Source of the DNA: Fimbriimonas sp.
Lineage (GTDB): Bacteria; Armatimonadota; Fimbriimonadia; Fimbriimonadales; Fimbriimonadaceae
DNA: 22,810 nucleotides
Assembly (NCBI GenBank): GCA_030447945.1
Contig: JAUJNV010000049.1
Coordinates: 1-22,810, forward strand
Direction of reading: 5' to 3'
The notes beneath the pieces are model-generated. The model had not been told where the DNA came from. It saw only the letters and a program-made list of their open reading frames with translations, and searched no databases. The translations under genes and the position numbers were made by a program. Each line of letters begins with the position of its first letter. Positions within the stretch are counted from its first letter, which is position 1. Positions 6,425-14,907 of the stretch are shown here, piece by piece.

Positions 6425-7822
6425 TTACAGCGTCGCTAGCCGGTAGAGGATGTGGGCGTAAATGCGGCTCATCTTGAAGAGGTGCTCCACCTTCAGGCGC
6501 TCGTCGGTTTCGTGAGCGTTGCCGTCCCCCTCCCAGCCGGTGCCGATGCTTACCGTGTTCGGCAGCGCCCGCGCATAGGTCCCGCCGCCCATCGTGCCCG
6601 GCTGCCGCCGCTCGCCAGTCTCGGCCTCGTAGACGTCGACGATCGCACTTACCATCGGGTGGTCGAGCGGGAAGTAGAGCGGCGGGCTGTCGCTAGTCTC
6701 CACCAGCTTCAGCCCGCTGGTGGATTTCGAGAGATGCGTGGAGCAGAGGCTCTGGAGCTGCTCTCCGGTCCAGGTGACGGGGTATCGGACGTTGAACTTG
6801 AGGTGCAGCTGGCCCCCGTCGGAGTGGACGACGCCGAGGTTACACGTGAGGTCCTTACTGGGCTCGTCGCCCCCGTGGATGCCCAGGCCCACTCCCGAAG
6901 GATGCGTCGACTGGAGCATCTCCTCGAAGTACGGCTGCAGAGCGAGCGGCGCGAGGTCGAACAGGAATCGGAAGAGCCGCGTCGCGGCGGAGTCGCCCCG
7001 GAATGGGGTGCTGCCGTGCGCGGCTTTGCCCTTCGCATCGATCTCGAGCACGCCGCCATTCCACCGAAAGCTCACGTTTTTGTCCCACGCGTCCGCCAGC
7101 TTCTCCTCGACATAAGCGCGCTGCGAATCACCGACCCGGACGGAGGCCCGACACGAGTCGATCACGATGTTGTGCCGCTGGCCGCCCTCTAGGGAGATCA
7201 CCTCGAATTCACCCGTCGGCAGAGGCGCCGTCACGTCGAGGTTCGCGATCCCTTTCTCCGCGTGGTAGAGCGGCCAGCCGGAGTCGGGAGCGACCCCAAA
7301 GGTCGGCGGCTCCTCCGTCTGGACGTAGCGGTGGACGCAACCGAAGCCGGATTCTTCGTTGCAGCCGAAGACCTGCCGGATCCTGACGTCCAGATCGGGC
7401 ACGCACTCGCGGATCGCCCGGACCGCGTAAAAGGACGCCATCGTCGGGCCCTTGTCGTCGACGGCTCCTCTAGCATAGACATAGTCGCCTTCGACCTCGG
7501 CGCCGAAGGGCTCGTGCTTCCATCCGGGGCCTGTCGGGACCACGTCGAGGTGCCCGAGCGACATAATCAGCCGCTTGCCCGAGCCCACCTCGGCGAAGCC
7601 GATGTGTCCCTCAATATCCTTGGTTTCCATGCCCCAGCTCTGGGCCATGGAGAGAGCGAGGTCGAGCGCCTCCCGGTTGGCCCGCCCGTACGGAGCATTC
7701 GGCTGGGCTTCGTCCTCCAGAGACGGAATCCGAAGCATGCGGATCGTATCTTCCAGGAGCTCCTGCTCGTGAGCACGGAGCCAGTCTTGGATCTTCTGGA
7801 TCGTCGCCGTCGCATCGGACAT
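6425..7822 (-). CDS. M20 family dipeptidase, PepV-like
   Basis: This is a di-zinc M20 metallopeptidase that cleaves dipeptides or related small substrates in the cytoplasm. The 465-residue frame is intact and close to PepV in length. The metal and catalytic residues are visible: GHLDVVP (His91, Asp93), the bridging Asp in AVDDKGPTMAS (about 122), the Glu pair in GCNEESG (156-157), Asp180 in APDSGWP, and His437 in NAHETDE. The C-terminal half carries the lid domain and the MGGGTYARALPN motif. There is no signal peptide. The stop lies 46 bp from the peroxidase start on the same strand. The start ATG 7820-7822 has no SD but a TACGAT hexamer 7 nt upstream. Physiological substrate is not deducible. 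Confidence 0.92.
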   Translation of the reverse strand: MSDATATIQKIQDWLRAHEQELLEDTIRMLRIPSLEDEAQPNAPYGRANREALDLALSMAQSWGMETKDIEGHIGFAEVGSGKRLIMSLGHLDVVPTGPGWKHEPFGAEVEGDYVYARGAVDDKGPTMASFYAVRAIRECVPDLDVRIRQVFGCNEESGFGCVHRYVQTEEPPTFGVAPDSGWPLYHAEKGIANLDVTAPLPTGEFEVISLEGGQRHNIVIDSCRASVRVGDSQRAYVEEKLADAWDKNVSFRWNGGVLEIDAKGKAAHGSTPFRGDSAATRLFRFLFDLAPLALQPYFEEMLQSTHPSGVGLGIHGGDEPSKDLTCNLGVVHSDGGQLHLKFNVRYPVTWTGEQLQSLCSTHLSKSTSGLKLVETSDSPPLYFPLDHPMVSAIVDVYEAETGERRQPGTMGGGTYARALPNTVSIGTGWEGDGNAHETDERLKVEHLFKMSRIYAHILYRLATL

Positions 7823-7829
7823 GCGCGGG

Positions 7830-7835
7830 ATCGTA
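7830..7835 (-). promoter_or_regulatory. -10-like TACGAT before the dipeptidase gene
   Basis: On the minus strand TACGAT is followed by CCCGCGC and then the ATG at 7822. It fits a TAnnnT -10 element at leaderless spacing (7 nt), the same geometry as at the peroxidase gene. It lies in the 163-bp spacer divergent to galK. Confidence 0.45.
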
Positions 7836-7985
7836 CCCCCGAGACGGCGTTGTCGCGGGGGACGTGAGGGAGGCCGGCGGAGGCCCGGGCGGCTTTGGGC
7901 CCCGCACGGCTCATCCGTAACCTACCCCCGACGGCGGCGTCTGCCACCGGCAAACCTGCGGGTCTTTTCAGGGTAACACGCTCGC

Positions 7986-9119
7986 ATGTCAGACATCCGC
8001 GCGCTCTTCCGGGAAAGGTTCGGCGCAGAACCCGGCTTGGCCGCCGTCGCACCCGGACGCGTGAATCTCATAGGCGAGCACACGGATTACAACGACGGCT
8101 TCGTCTTTCCTGCGGCGATCGACAGGACCATAGAGCTCGCCGCGGCCATCACGGATGGGCCCACCCGGCTCTACTCGGCTCAGGTCGGCGCGGGCGACGA
8201 GTTCGATGCGAGGACGGTCGTGCCGGGCGGGGCCGACGGTTGGTCCGGTTACGCGGCCGGGGTGGCCTGGGCGCTACGCGAGAAAGGGGCCGAGCTGCCG
8301 AACATCGTCGCCGTGGTTGACGGCGAGGTGCCGATCGGGAGCGGGGTCAGCAGCAGCGCGGCTATCGAGCTCGTTTTCGGCGTGGCGTGGAACGCCCTCG
8401 CGGGCCTGGGCTTGTCCAACGTGGAGCTGGCGAAGGTCGGTCAGAGGGCGGAGAATGGCTTCGTCGGCGTGAACAGCGGAATCATGGACCAGATGGCCAG
8501 CGCCATGGGCCGCGCGGGGCACGCGCTGTTCCTCGATACACGCACCCTGGATATTCGCCACGAGCCGATTCCTGACGGCCTGTCGCTCGCGCTCTGCGAC
8601 ACCGGCAAGCCGCGCGCGCTGACCGATTCGGCCTACAACGAGCGCCGGTCTCAATGCGAGGAGGCCGCCCGGCTTCTCGGTGTCAAGGCGCTCCGGGATG
8701 CGGACGACGCGGTGCTGCAGGCGGCGGAAGGCCGGATGAACCCGCTCGTCTTCCGTCGCGCACGCCACGTCGTCACGGAAAACGCCCGGTGTCTGCGCTT
8801 TGCGGAGGCGCTCCGGCAGCAGCGCCTCGATCTGCTTGCAGAGCTGATGCACGCGAGCCATGTGAGCCTTAGGGACGATTACGAGGTGAGCAGCCCGGAG
8901 CGGGACGCGATGGCCGAAGCGGCGTGGGCGGCTCCGGGGTGCGTGGGAGCTCGCATGACCGGCGCCGGCTTCGGCGGCGCATGCGTGGCCCTTGTGCGAA
9001 GCAGCGAAATTCCGGGCTTTAGCACAGCGACGATGGCGGATTACCGGCGCCGACCCGGTATGGAGGGAAGCGTCCTCCCCTGCCAGGCCGTGGACGGCGC
9101 CCGGCTTTTTTCCACCTAA
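7986..9119 (+). CDS. galK: Galactokinase
   Basis: Galactokinase phosphorylates galactose to galactose-1-phosphate, the first step of the Leloir pathway. The 377-residue GHMP-kinase frame is intact. Motif 1 is GRVNLIGEHTDYNDG (24-38), the galactokinase signature. The ATP-binding loop is GSGVSSSAA (118-126). The catalytic Asp lies in NSGIMDQMAS (about 168). Motif 3 is GARMTGAGFGG near the C-terminus. No other Leloir gene (galT, galE, galM) is in the window, so the gene stands alone here. The ATG at 7986 is preceded by TAACAC (7974-7979) and 6 nt without a convincing SD. This again suggests a near-leaderless start, although TAACAC is a weak -10. The gene is divergent from the dipeptidase. Confidence 0.95.
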   Translation: MSDIRALFRERFGAEPGLAAVAPGRVNLIGEHTDYNDGFVFPAAIDRTIELAAAITDGPTRLYSAQVGAGDEFDARTVVPGGADGWSGYAAGVAWALREKGAELPNIVAVVDGEVPIGSGVSSSAAIELVFGVAWNALAGLGLSNVELAKVGQRAENGFVGVNSGIMDQMASAMGRAGHALFLDTRTLDIRHEPIPDGLSLALCDTGKPRALTDSAYNERRSQCEEAARLLGVKALRDADDAVLQAAEGRMNPLVFRRARHVVTENARCLRFAEALRQQRLDLLAELMHASHVSLRDDYEVSSPERDAMAEAAWAAPGCVGARMTGAGFGGACVALVRSSEIPGFSTATMADYRRRPGMEGSVLPCQAVDGARLFST

Positions 9120-9137
9120 TCAAGCTGAAGATCCTCA

Positions 9138-9165
9138 AATTATTGCGACTTTGGGCGCAATAATT
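9138..9165. promoter_or_regulatory. AT-rich 28-bp dyad downstream of galK (operator or hairpin)
   Basis: AATTATTGCG (9138-9147) and CGCAATAATT (9156-9165) are perfect 10-bp arms with an 8-bp spacer, 18 bp after the galK stop. The AT-rich arms stand out in this GC-rich sequence. No T-tract follows, so it is not a typical intrinsic terminator. The symmetry and size would suit a dimeric repressor or LuxR-type operator for the gene at 9423. A galK mRNA 3' stem is the alternative. Confidence 0.5.
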
Positions 9166-9413
9166 CGACCGCTCAAAAATACAAGCAAGAATACCTGTGG
9201 GGGTCGGCCTCAAGAACGACATAATCCACGCCGCGCTCCGCGGGCCGGCCCTTTAGGTGTCATTGAACCTACGGCCGCGCGCTTTGCCCGCCGGCAAGGC
9301 CATTGCGAAGAGCCGGGCGCGCTTCTCCCGCCCGGGGATGCTCCGGGAGATCGTCTCCGCTCCCGCCCAAATATATGGAAAGAGATTGTGGGCGGTGAAA
9401 ACCGAAAAGAGGG
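9166..9413. other. Spacer between galK and the LuxR-type gene; no gene supported
   Basis: About 250 bp without a convincing coding frame. The short open frames here have unnatural composition. The only AT-rich stretch is AAATATATGG at about 9369-9378, about 45 bp before the next start, a possible promoter region. A purine-rich AGAGGGG lies just before the ATG at 9423 and can serve as SD. I see no riboswitch fold or tRNA. Confidence 0.4.
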
Positions 9414-9422
9414 GTGGGAAAG

Positions 9423-9698
9423 ATGATTATGACGATGACAGCTCGGCCAGAGGGTGCGCCGCGGGGCGTGCGGCTGACGAAGAGGGAGATCGAGGTCCTT
9501 AGCTTGATCGCTCAGGGCCACAGCAGCAAGGAGGCCGCAGACAGCCTCTACGTCTCCAAGCGCACGGTGGACTTCCACCTGGCCAACATTTACGACAAGC
9601 TCCAGGTGAGCAACCGAGTCCAGGCGTTCCGCGCCGCGACTCGCCTCGGCCTGATCCCGTTCGAGCCGAGCTTCGGCCCGCGGGTCGCCGAAGCCTAA
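9423..9698 (+). CDS. Small stand-alone LuxR/GerE-type HTH transcription regulator
   Basis: The protein is almost only a LuxR-type DNA-binding domain. LTKREIEVLSLIAQGHSSKEA is helix 1-2. SLYVSKRTVDFHLANIYDKL contains the recognition helix. VSNRVQAFRAATRLGL is the last helix, followed by a short tail. The usual hallmarks are present (LTxRExEVL, G-x-S-x-K-E-A-A, VxFHxxNIxxKL). No receiver, autoinducer-binding or ATPase domain precedes it, and no sensor kinase is nearby, so how it is controlled is not visible. ATG 9423 follows a fair SD (GAGGGG). GTG 9414 is an alternative start. The dyad at 9138-9165 could be an autoregulatory site. A terminator follows 21 bp after the stop. Confidence 0.88.
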   Translation: MIMTMTARPEGAPRGVRLTKREIEVLSLIAQGHSSKEAADSLYVSKRTVDFHLANIYDKLQVSNRVQAFRAATRLGLIPFEPSFGPRVAEA

Positions 9699-9719
9699 GA
9701 CTGGAGAGGAGATTTCGAG

Positions 9720-9753
9720 AAGGTCCTGCCCATCCACTGGGGCGGGACCTTTT
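9720..9753 (+). terminator. Intrinsic terminator after the LuxR-type gene
   Basis: AAGGTCCTGCCC (9720-9731) pairs with GGGCGGGACCTT (about 9740-9751) through one G-T pair. The loop is short and a TTTT run follows (9750-9753). It starts 21 bp after the stop codon and separates this gene from the DUF1854 gene. Confidence 0.8.
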
Positions 9754-9784
9754 CGCATATTTCAGGTTGCCCTTGCGGGGCGGG

Positions 9785-9790
9785 CATAAT
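9785..9790 (+). promoter_or_regulatory. -10-like CATAAT before the DUF1854 gene
   Basis: CATAAT is followed by six bases (CCCGTG) and then GTG 9797, giving MDSRELRYLEP. The spacing matches the VKOR gene (TATAAT, 6 nt, GTG) and suggests leaderless transcription. No SD is present. It lies 31 bp after the upstream terminator, as expected for a new transcription unit. Confidence 0.5.
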
Positions 9791-9796
9791 CCCGTG

Positions 9797-10294
9797 GTGG
9801 ATTCTCGCGAGCTGCGCTACCTGGAGCCGACCGAAGTTCGCCCTGACGCGCCCTGAAGGGTCGGCGCACCTTCGCGCCGAGATCCTGGAGGATCGCACGG
9901 TCCTCTCGGCGCGCGTCAAGCGGATGTTCCCTCAGAGTGGAGCCGACGCCTACCTCGATCCAAGACGGGTCGGCAAAGAGGTGGGCATTCTTCGATCGCC
10001 CGAAGGCCTTGATTCGCAGTCGAGGGATCTCATGGCTGATGAGCTGGACCGTCGCTACTTCACGCCGGCGGTGGAGAGAATCAACGTCCTGCGCCAAGAG
10101 GCGGCATGTGGCGCTTCTCCGTCTCGACGGGACGCGGCGACGCAGAGTTCTATGTGCGCAACTGGCGCGACAGCGCCCACGAGGTCTCACCCGGGAGGTG
10201 GCTGATCCACAGCGTCGACGGCGGGCGCTTCGAGATCCCCGACATCGGTACCCTCGATGCGAAGAGCCAGCGCCTGCTCGACCAGCTACTCTAG
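9797..10294 (+). CDS. DUF1854 domain protein (frame broken)
   Basis: Three frames join into a DUF1854 protein of about 165 residues: MDSRELRYLEPTEVRPDA, then EGSAHLRAEILEDRTVLSARVKR and MFPQSGADAYLD. Next are KEVGILRSPEGLDSQSRDLM and ADELDRRYFTPAVERINVL, and after about 10105 MWRFSVSTGRGDAEFYVRNW, VSPGRWLI, DGGRFEIPDI and TLDAKSQRLLDQLL. The order (vRAFP-like block, DG-like turn, L-x-x-ELxxRYFxPxIxxI, then an RG-x-x-x-F-x-VRN strand) is the family pattern as I know it. DUF1854 has been linked to cyanophycin-type genes and ABC transporters in some bacteria, but neither is here. The biochemical role is unknown. The gene is followed after 16 bp by comF and probably cotranscribed with it. Confidence 0.75.
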
Positions 10295-10310
10295 CGGCCC
10301 GTAACCTGCC

Positions 10311-10933
10311 ATGTCCCTACCGAACGTAGCCATCGCGGTGCTGGACCTCCTGTACCCGCCGCGTTGCCCCTCTGCGGGCTCTTCGCGGAGGAGGCGCCCT
10401 GCCCAACGTGCCTAGGTGAGTTCAGCCTCTCCTCAACGAGTACCGAACTGAGGCCTCGGGCTTCCTCTCTTACCGCGCGAGCCTCTACGCCTACGAGGGG
10501 CGTGCCGCACAGACCGTGCGGCGGCTGAAGTACGCGAGGTCTACGATCATGGCGCAGGAGCTCTCGCGGCTCATGCACGAGGGTCTGGTTCGGCTAGGGT
10601 TTGAGCCCGATGTAATCCTTCCGGTGCCGATCCACTGGAGCCGCCGCTGCCTGCGCGGATTCAACCAGTCGGAGCTGCTGTGCCGGGACCTTCCAGCTCG
10701 ACAGGCGCTGTCTGCGACGCGTGCGGGCGACGCGCCCCCAGGTAGGCCTCAGCCACACGGAGCGGCAGTCGAATCTCCACAATGCTTTCCGAGCAGAGCG
10801 GACCGTCGCGGGGAAGTCCGTGCTACTCATCGACGACGTGCTCACCACCGGAAGCACCGCCCGTGCCTGCGCCCGCGCGCTGCGAGAGGCCGGCGCGGCC
10901 GAGGTGGGGGCTCTGGCCCTGACCGGCGAGTAG
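10311..10933 (+). CDS. comF: ComF family phosphoribosyltransferase-like protein (frame broken)
   Basis: ComF proteins carry an N-terminal zinc-binding segment and a type I phosphoribosyltransferase fold, and act in DNA uptake in competent bacteria. The start ATG 10311 gives VLDLLYPPRCP. A one-base correction at about 10370 yields the second half of the zinc motif (LCGLF, AEEAPCPTCLGEF). Then follow ASGFLSYRASLYAYEG and TVRRLKYARSTIMAQEL, ILPVPIHWSRRCLRGFNQSELL, and after another shift at about 10705 QVGLSHTERQSNLHNAF and the PRPP loop VLLIDDVLTTGSTA, ending LALTGE. The family marks RGFNQS and DDVxTTGxT are both there. The stop (10931-10933) meets the convergent ispDF end almost base to base. 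No other competence gene is in the window. Confidence 0.88.
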
Positions 10934-10934
10934 C

Positions 10935-12058
10935 CTAGACTTCGCTCCGCGACCGTGGCCGTCGCAAACGCCGCGATCCCCTCGCCTCTTCCAACCGCGC
11001 CCAGCCGCTCGTTCGTCGTGGCCTTCAGGCTCACGCGGGAGGACTCGACCGCCAGGGCGTCGGCGATCGTCTGCCGGATAAGGGCCGCGTACGGCATCAC
11101 CTTCGGCGACTCGGCCACCAGCGCCAGGTCAAGGTTGACGATGCGCCAGCCCGCCTCCGTCAGGAGGGTGGCCGCGTGGCGGAGGAAGGTGAGGGACGGT
11201 TCGCCCCGCCAGCGCTCTTCCGTGTTGGGGAAGTGGACGCCGATGTCTCCCAGCGCCGCTGCGCCGAGAAGAGCGTCCGTGGCCGCGTGGAGCAGCACGT
11301 CCGCATCGGAGTGCCCCTCCAGGCCGCGATGGCCGGGAAACGCGACCCCCCGAGGACCAACTCCCGCACCGGATCTTCCGAGAAGGGATGGATGTCGTAT
11401 CCCAGGCCCGTGCGCACCTCGGCGCCTCCGAGCGAGGGCGCGGGCGCGCGCCAGGTCGCCGAGCGTGGTGATCTTGAAATTCTGAGGATCGCCGGCTACG
11501 ACCTCCGGCCGGACTCCGGCCGTTTCTAAGAGGGCCATCTCGTCGGTGTACTCCGGGCTCCGCCGCAGCGTGAGCGCGCCGAATGAGGTCGAGGCGAGCG
11601 CCCTGGGGAGTCTGCATGGCGACGAGGCGGCTCCGGTCGAGCGTCTTAATCCCTTCGGGAGAGACTTCTTTATGGTATCCGCCACGGGAATGCCGGCGGC
11701 CGCCGCGCCGGAGCGTCGGACCGCTTGGATCACGTCGGAAATAACGCGGCCGGAGACGAAGGGCCGGGCCCCGTCGTGAATTAGCACGATTTCCGCATCG
11801 GAGGGCGCCGATTCGACGGCGATCCGCGAGCTCTCTTGACGAGTGGCGCCACCGGCCGCCACGACGAGCGCTCCGGCCTCACGGAGCCCGCTCAGATTGG
11901 AAGTCGAGCGACCAGAACGACGCCATCGACCTCCGGGTGTGAGGCGTAGGCGTCGTAGGACCAGCGCCAAACCGGCTTGCGACCGAGAAGGGCGAGGTCT
12001 TGTCCCCGCCGAAGCGGTCTCCTCGCCCCGCCGCGAGGACGGCGGCGATGACCTTCAC
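10935..12058 (-). CDS. ispDF: IspD-IspF, probably fused, of the MEP isoprenoid pathway (frame broken)
   Basis: IspD makes CDP-methylerythritol and IspF cyclises the later CDP intermediate; fused IspDF enzymes are known. From GTG 12056-12058 the IspD part reads VIAAVLAAGRGDRFGGDKT, then LLGRKPVWRWSYDAY and HPEVDGVVLVARLP. After a shift come GGATRQESSRIAVESAP, VLIHDGARPFVS and AAGIPVADTIKK, then MQTPQGARLDLIRRAH and PEYTDEMALLE, and finally FKITTLGDLARARAL. Almost without a linker IspF follows: RTGLGYDIHPFSEDP (metal Asp, His), EGHSDADVLLHAATDALLGA (metal His), GDIGVHFPNTEERW, NLDLALVAESPK and LKATTNERLGAVGRGEGIAA. At least five shifts are needed. The absence of a clear stop and start between the halves supports fusion, but the broken frames leave two overlapping genes possible. 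TAG 10935-10937 is the likely end after one more correction. Confidence 0.88.
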
Positions 12059-13301
12059 TAGTAGGGAACCTTACGCCCGGCGGGGCCTGAGGGCCGGCGT
12101 TTCTGCGCGCGTCCTGGGCCTGGTCTAACTCGCCCTCTTCGGGCACGTGCGCGAAAATCATCTTTCCGCGCTCCGTCTGGATGACTTGGGTGACCATGAC
12201 GACCATGGTCTCGCCGATGTGCGGCTTGCCGTTCTCGACGACGACCATGGTGCTATCGCCGAGGTAGCCCACGCCCTGATTGATCTGGTTCCCCTCGCGG
12301 ATCAGGGTCAGCAGCAGCGTCTCCCGGGGGAGAACGTTCGGACGGAGAGCCAGGGCGAGGTCGTTGACGTTGAGCACGTTCACGTCCTGAAGTGCCGCCA
12401 CACGGTTGAGGTTGGAGTCGTTGGTGAGCAGGTCGCCGCCGAGGGCCTTCGCCAGCCGCACGAGCCGGGCGTCCACCTCGTCCTTCATCTCGCGCCAGCC
12501 GGTCGTGAATCCTGACCTCCAGGAAAATCCGCTTGAAGGAGGCGGAGGAGGTCAAGCCCCCGCCGCCCCGCTGGCGTCGAAGCGGCTCGTGGCTGTCGGC
12601 GATGTACTGGAGCTCGCCGAGCACGAACCCAGGGACGTACATTTGCCCCTCCAGGAATCCTGCTTTGGCGACGTCGTAGATGCGGCCGTCGATGATGACG
12701 TTGGTGTCGAGGATCTTGATTCCGCTCCGCTTGGTCCTCCCCTTGCCCCGGCTCCACGGCAGGATCTCGCCCATGGACTGCAGGGCATAAACGGAGAGCG
12801 CGGAGATTCCGAGAGTGACGCCGGCGATCGCCAGCCCCGCGTAGAGGCTCGGGATGTTGAGCGCTTGAAAGAGAAGGAGGAACGGGACAGAGGCGATCAG
12901 ACCCGCGAACGTCCCTACGAAGAGCGTGACCTTGTCGCCGACGTCCATCTTGTCCCAGCGGCCGAAGAGACGCTCGAACGATGAGTACAGGCGCACCCTG
13001 CGAGCGCCCCGAGCAGAGCACCCAGCAGTGCGAGGGGCCCGGTCGTCGCTATCCCGGTGGCCCGGTAGTCGGCTGCGGTCGAAACGGCCACGGGCGTCTT
13101 CCCGACAGGCGTGTCTGGAGCGGGCGACGGAGTAAGGGCGGTGGTCACGGATTCGAAGATGAGCCCCAAGACCCCCGGTGCGAGCGAGTAGACGAGCCAA
13201 GCGCCTAACGCCGCGAAGCCCAGAACGACGACCACGCGAAGAGCTCCCCACGTGTGCGTCGTCTCGCGAAGCCCCGTCAGCCTATTCCCCAGCCCTCCCA
13301 T
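12058..13301 (-). CDS. YacL-like membrane protein with PIN and TRAM domains (frame broken)
   Basis: This family has N-terminal membrane helices, a PIN (PilT N-terminal) ribonuclease domain and a C-terminal TRAM RNA-binding domain. From ATG 13299-13301 helix 1 is [18 protein letters not shown] and helix 2 [14 protein letters not shown] shift at about 12990 gives [20 protein letters not shown] and [21 protein letters not shown]. The PIN domain starts [17 protein letters not shown], then [12 protein letters not shown]. After a second shift near 12500 come [20 protein letters not shown] with [43 protein letters not shown] and the TRAM end [17 protein letters not shown]. The acidic PIN residues (D in LDTN, E in GELQ, D in EVD, D in TND) are kept. 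The family is commonly a neighbour of ispD/ispF, as here. The end near 12058-12060 shares TAGTG with the ispDF start. The start is 4 bp after the upstream stop. Confidence 0.88.
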
Positions 13302-13305
13302 AGTC

Positions 13306-14720
13306 TCAGTCCTTGCGCGCGTCCAGAACCTCAAGGATAGCGTGTTCAAGGAAGGTGAAGTTAAACGCTCCCTCGACGTTACCGTGCGCGAGCTTCACGT
13401 GCGATGCGGAGATCTGATCCTGGCGAAGGGTCGAGTCGAGCCCGATCCAACGCGCGCCGTCCCAAGCCTCGACCCATGCGTGGTAGTAAAAGGTTCCATC
13501 TGGACTCACGAGCCCGCTCGCCAGCCGCGCCGGGATTCCGGCCGCCCGGGCGAGGGTAGCGGTCAAAATGGCGTAATCGCGGCAGACCCCTTCTTTGGTG
13601 TCCAGTACTTCGCTCGCATCTCGCAGGACGCCGATCCCGGCGTTGGGATTCATCGTCCGCTGGACGTAGGCCCGAATCGCCAGGGAGGCCGATCGGACGT
13701 CTTTGCGATCGCCCACAATGTCTTTGGCCAGCCGGCGGAATCGCGGGCTTGAAGACGGGATGTGCAAGCTGGGCTTGGTCCACGCCCCCATCCCGCGCGC
13801 AGCCTCGACGATGGATTTGCCGGGAGACTGCTTGAGCCTGCGCGGATGCACGTCGGACGATCCAGGCGCTTCCTTGGCGGGTAACGGTCTGATGTCCGTC
13901 CGAGGGAAGGCGGGACAGGTCCGGCCCTTGATTCGCAGGCGCAACCGGGTAAGCCGCTGCGGATCCGGGATCGGCTTGTCCGTCCGCAACTTGGTCGCCG
14001 CCGCGAGATCGACGGCGGCCGTGTACTTCGGCGCGGGGCGGATCGCCTCGTCGCGGCTTCCGGGAAGCATCTCGATCCCCATGGGCCCTTCGATCCGGAT
14101 CAGGTCGCCGTTTTGCCGGAGACGTAGATCTTCATGCTCGCCCGCGGCTCCGTAATCGTCACGAGCGTGGCGTCGAACGACTTGCCCCGGACGGTGGTCT
14201 TGGCCTTGCCCACGAGCCGGACATCATTCTTCACGAACGAGACCGTTGTGGGATCCAGCACGTAAAACGAGCGAGTCGTGCCCACGCGGGTGCCGCTCGT
14301 CAAGATCTGGGAGAGCGGATCTTCCACAATCCGGCCGTCTTTGGGCACGGGCAGCGTGATCGTTCGCTTCGCTCCCGAGTTGTTCACGCGCATGGTAGCC
14401 TTGGCGGCCCCGAACGTGGCGTCTACGGACTGGGTGCGCCCGGCGCTTTCCATCCGGAAGAGCATCCGCGTGGGACGACCGCTCGGGTCGCTCCAAGTGG
14501 TGGAGTCCGTCTGAAACGTCATCGGCGTGCCGAGCATCCCCGCGCTGATCATCGTCCGCGAGTCGCTCCGGGTCGCGGGACGACCCTTGAGGGTGATGGC
14601 CGATGAAGAGTAGGAGGCGTAGCCGATCTTGCTACCCTGCAGGTAGAGACCGAGGTAAGTAGTCTCCGCCCCGGCAAGGGACGAGGCCAAAAGTGCGCTG
14701 AACGCCAGTAAGGTTCGCAT
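13306..14720 (-). CDS. Exported transglutaminase-like cysteine protease domain protein (one frame break)
   Basis: Two long frames join at about 14100 (a GGCAAAACGG stretch, one base) into a protein of about 470 residues. The N-terminus is a signal peptide (MRTLLAFSALLASSLAGAET). The first half is a beta-rich, Ser/Thr-rich region without a name I can give. The second half holds a transglutaminase-like core. KEGVCRDYAIL carries the catalytic Cys, TFYYHAWVEAWDG the His, and GLDSTLRQ the Asp. It probably acts outside the cytoplasmic membrane, as a protease, amidase or cross-linking enzyme; the substrate is not visible. ATG 14718-14720 has a good SD (AGAGGAGA), unlike most genes here, and TAGTAT lies upstream. 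It is first in a tight run with the YacL-like and ispDF genes. I see no functional reason for that grouping. Confidence 0.85.
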
Positions 14721-14907
14721 GCCTCTCCTCTAATACTAACCGGGAGGCGGCGACGTTCACCCTTTAGGGCTCGTTTTCTAAACGGGGGCCGACTAGCACG
14801 GAACATGCGCGGCAGCTTGCCCGTCCCCAGCGCGAGGGTGCCGAGTGTGCGCAATCGGGTTTTCGGGCCCGGTGCCACCGGGCGGCGCCCAGGACACAAG
14901 ACCTTTT

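Noticed and set aside
9257..9502. Extra small gene between galK and the LuxR-type gene
   Set aside because: The frame has Arg/Ala-rich, low-complexity composition and runs into the LuxR-type gene out of frame. No RBS-start pair is convincing.
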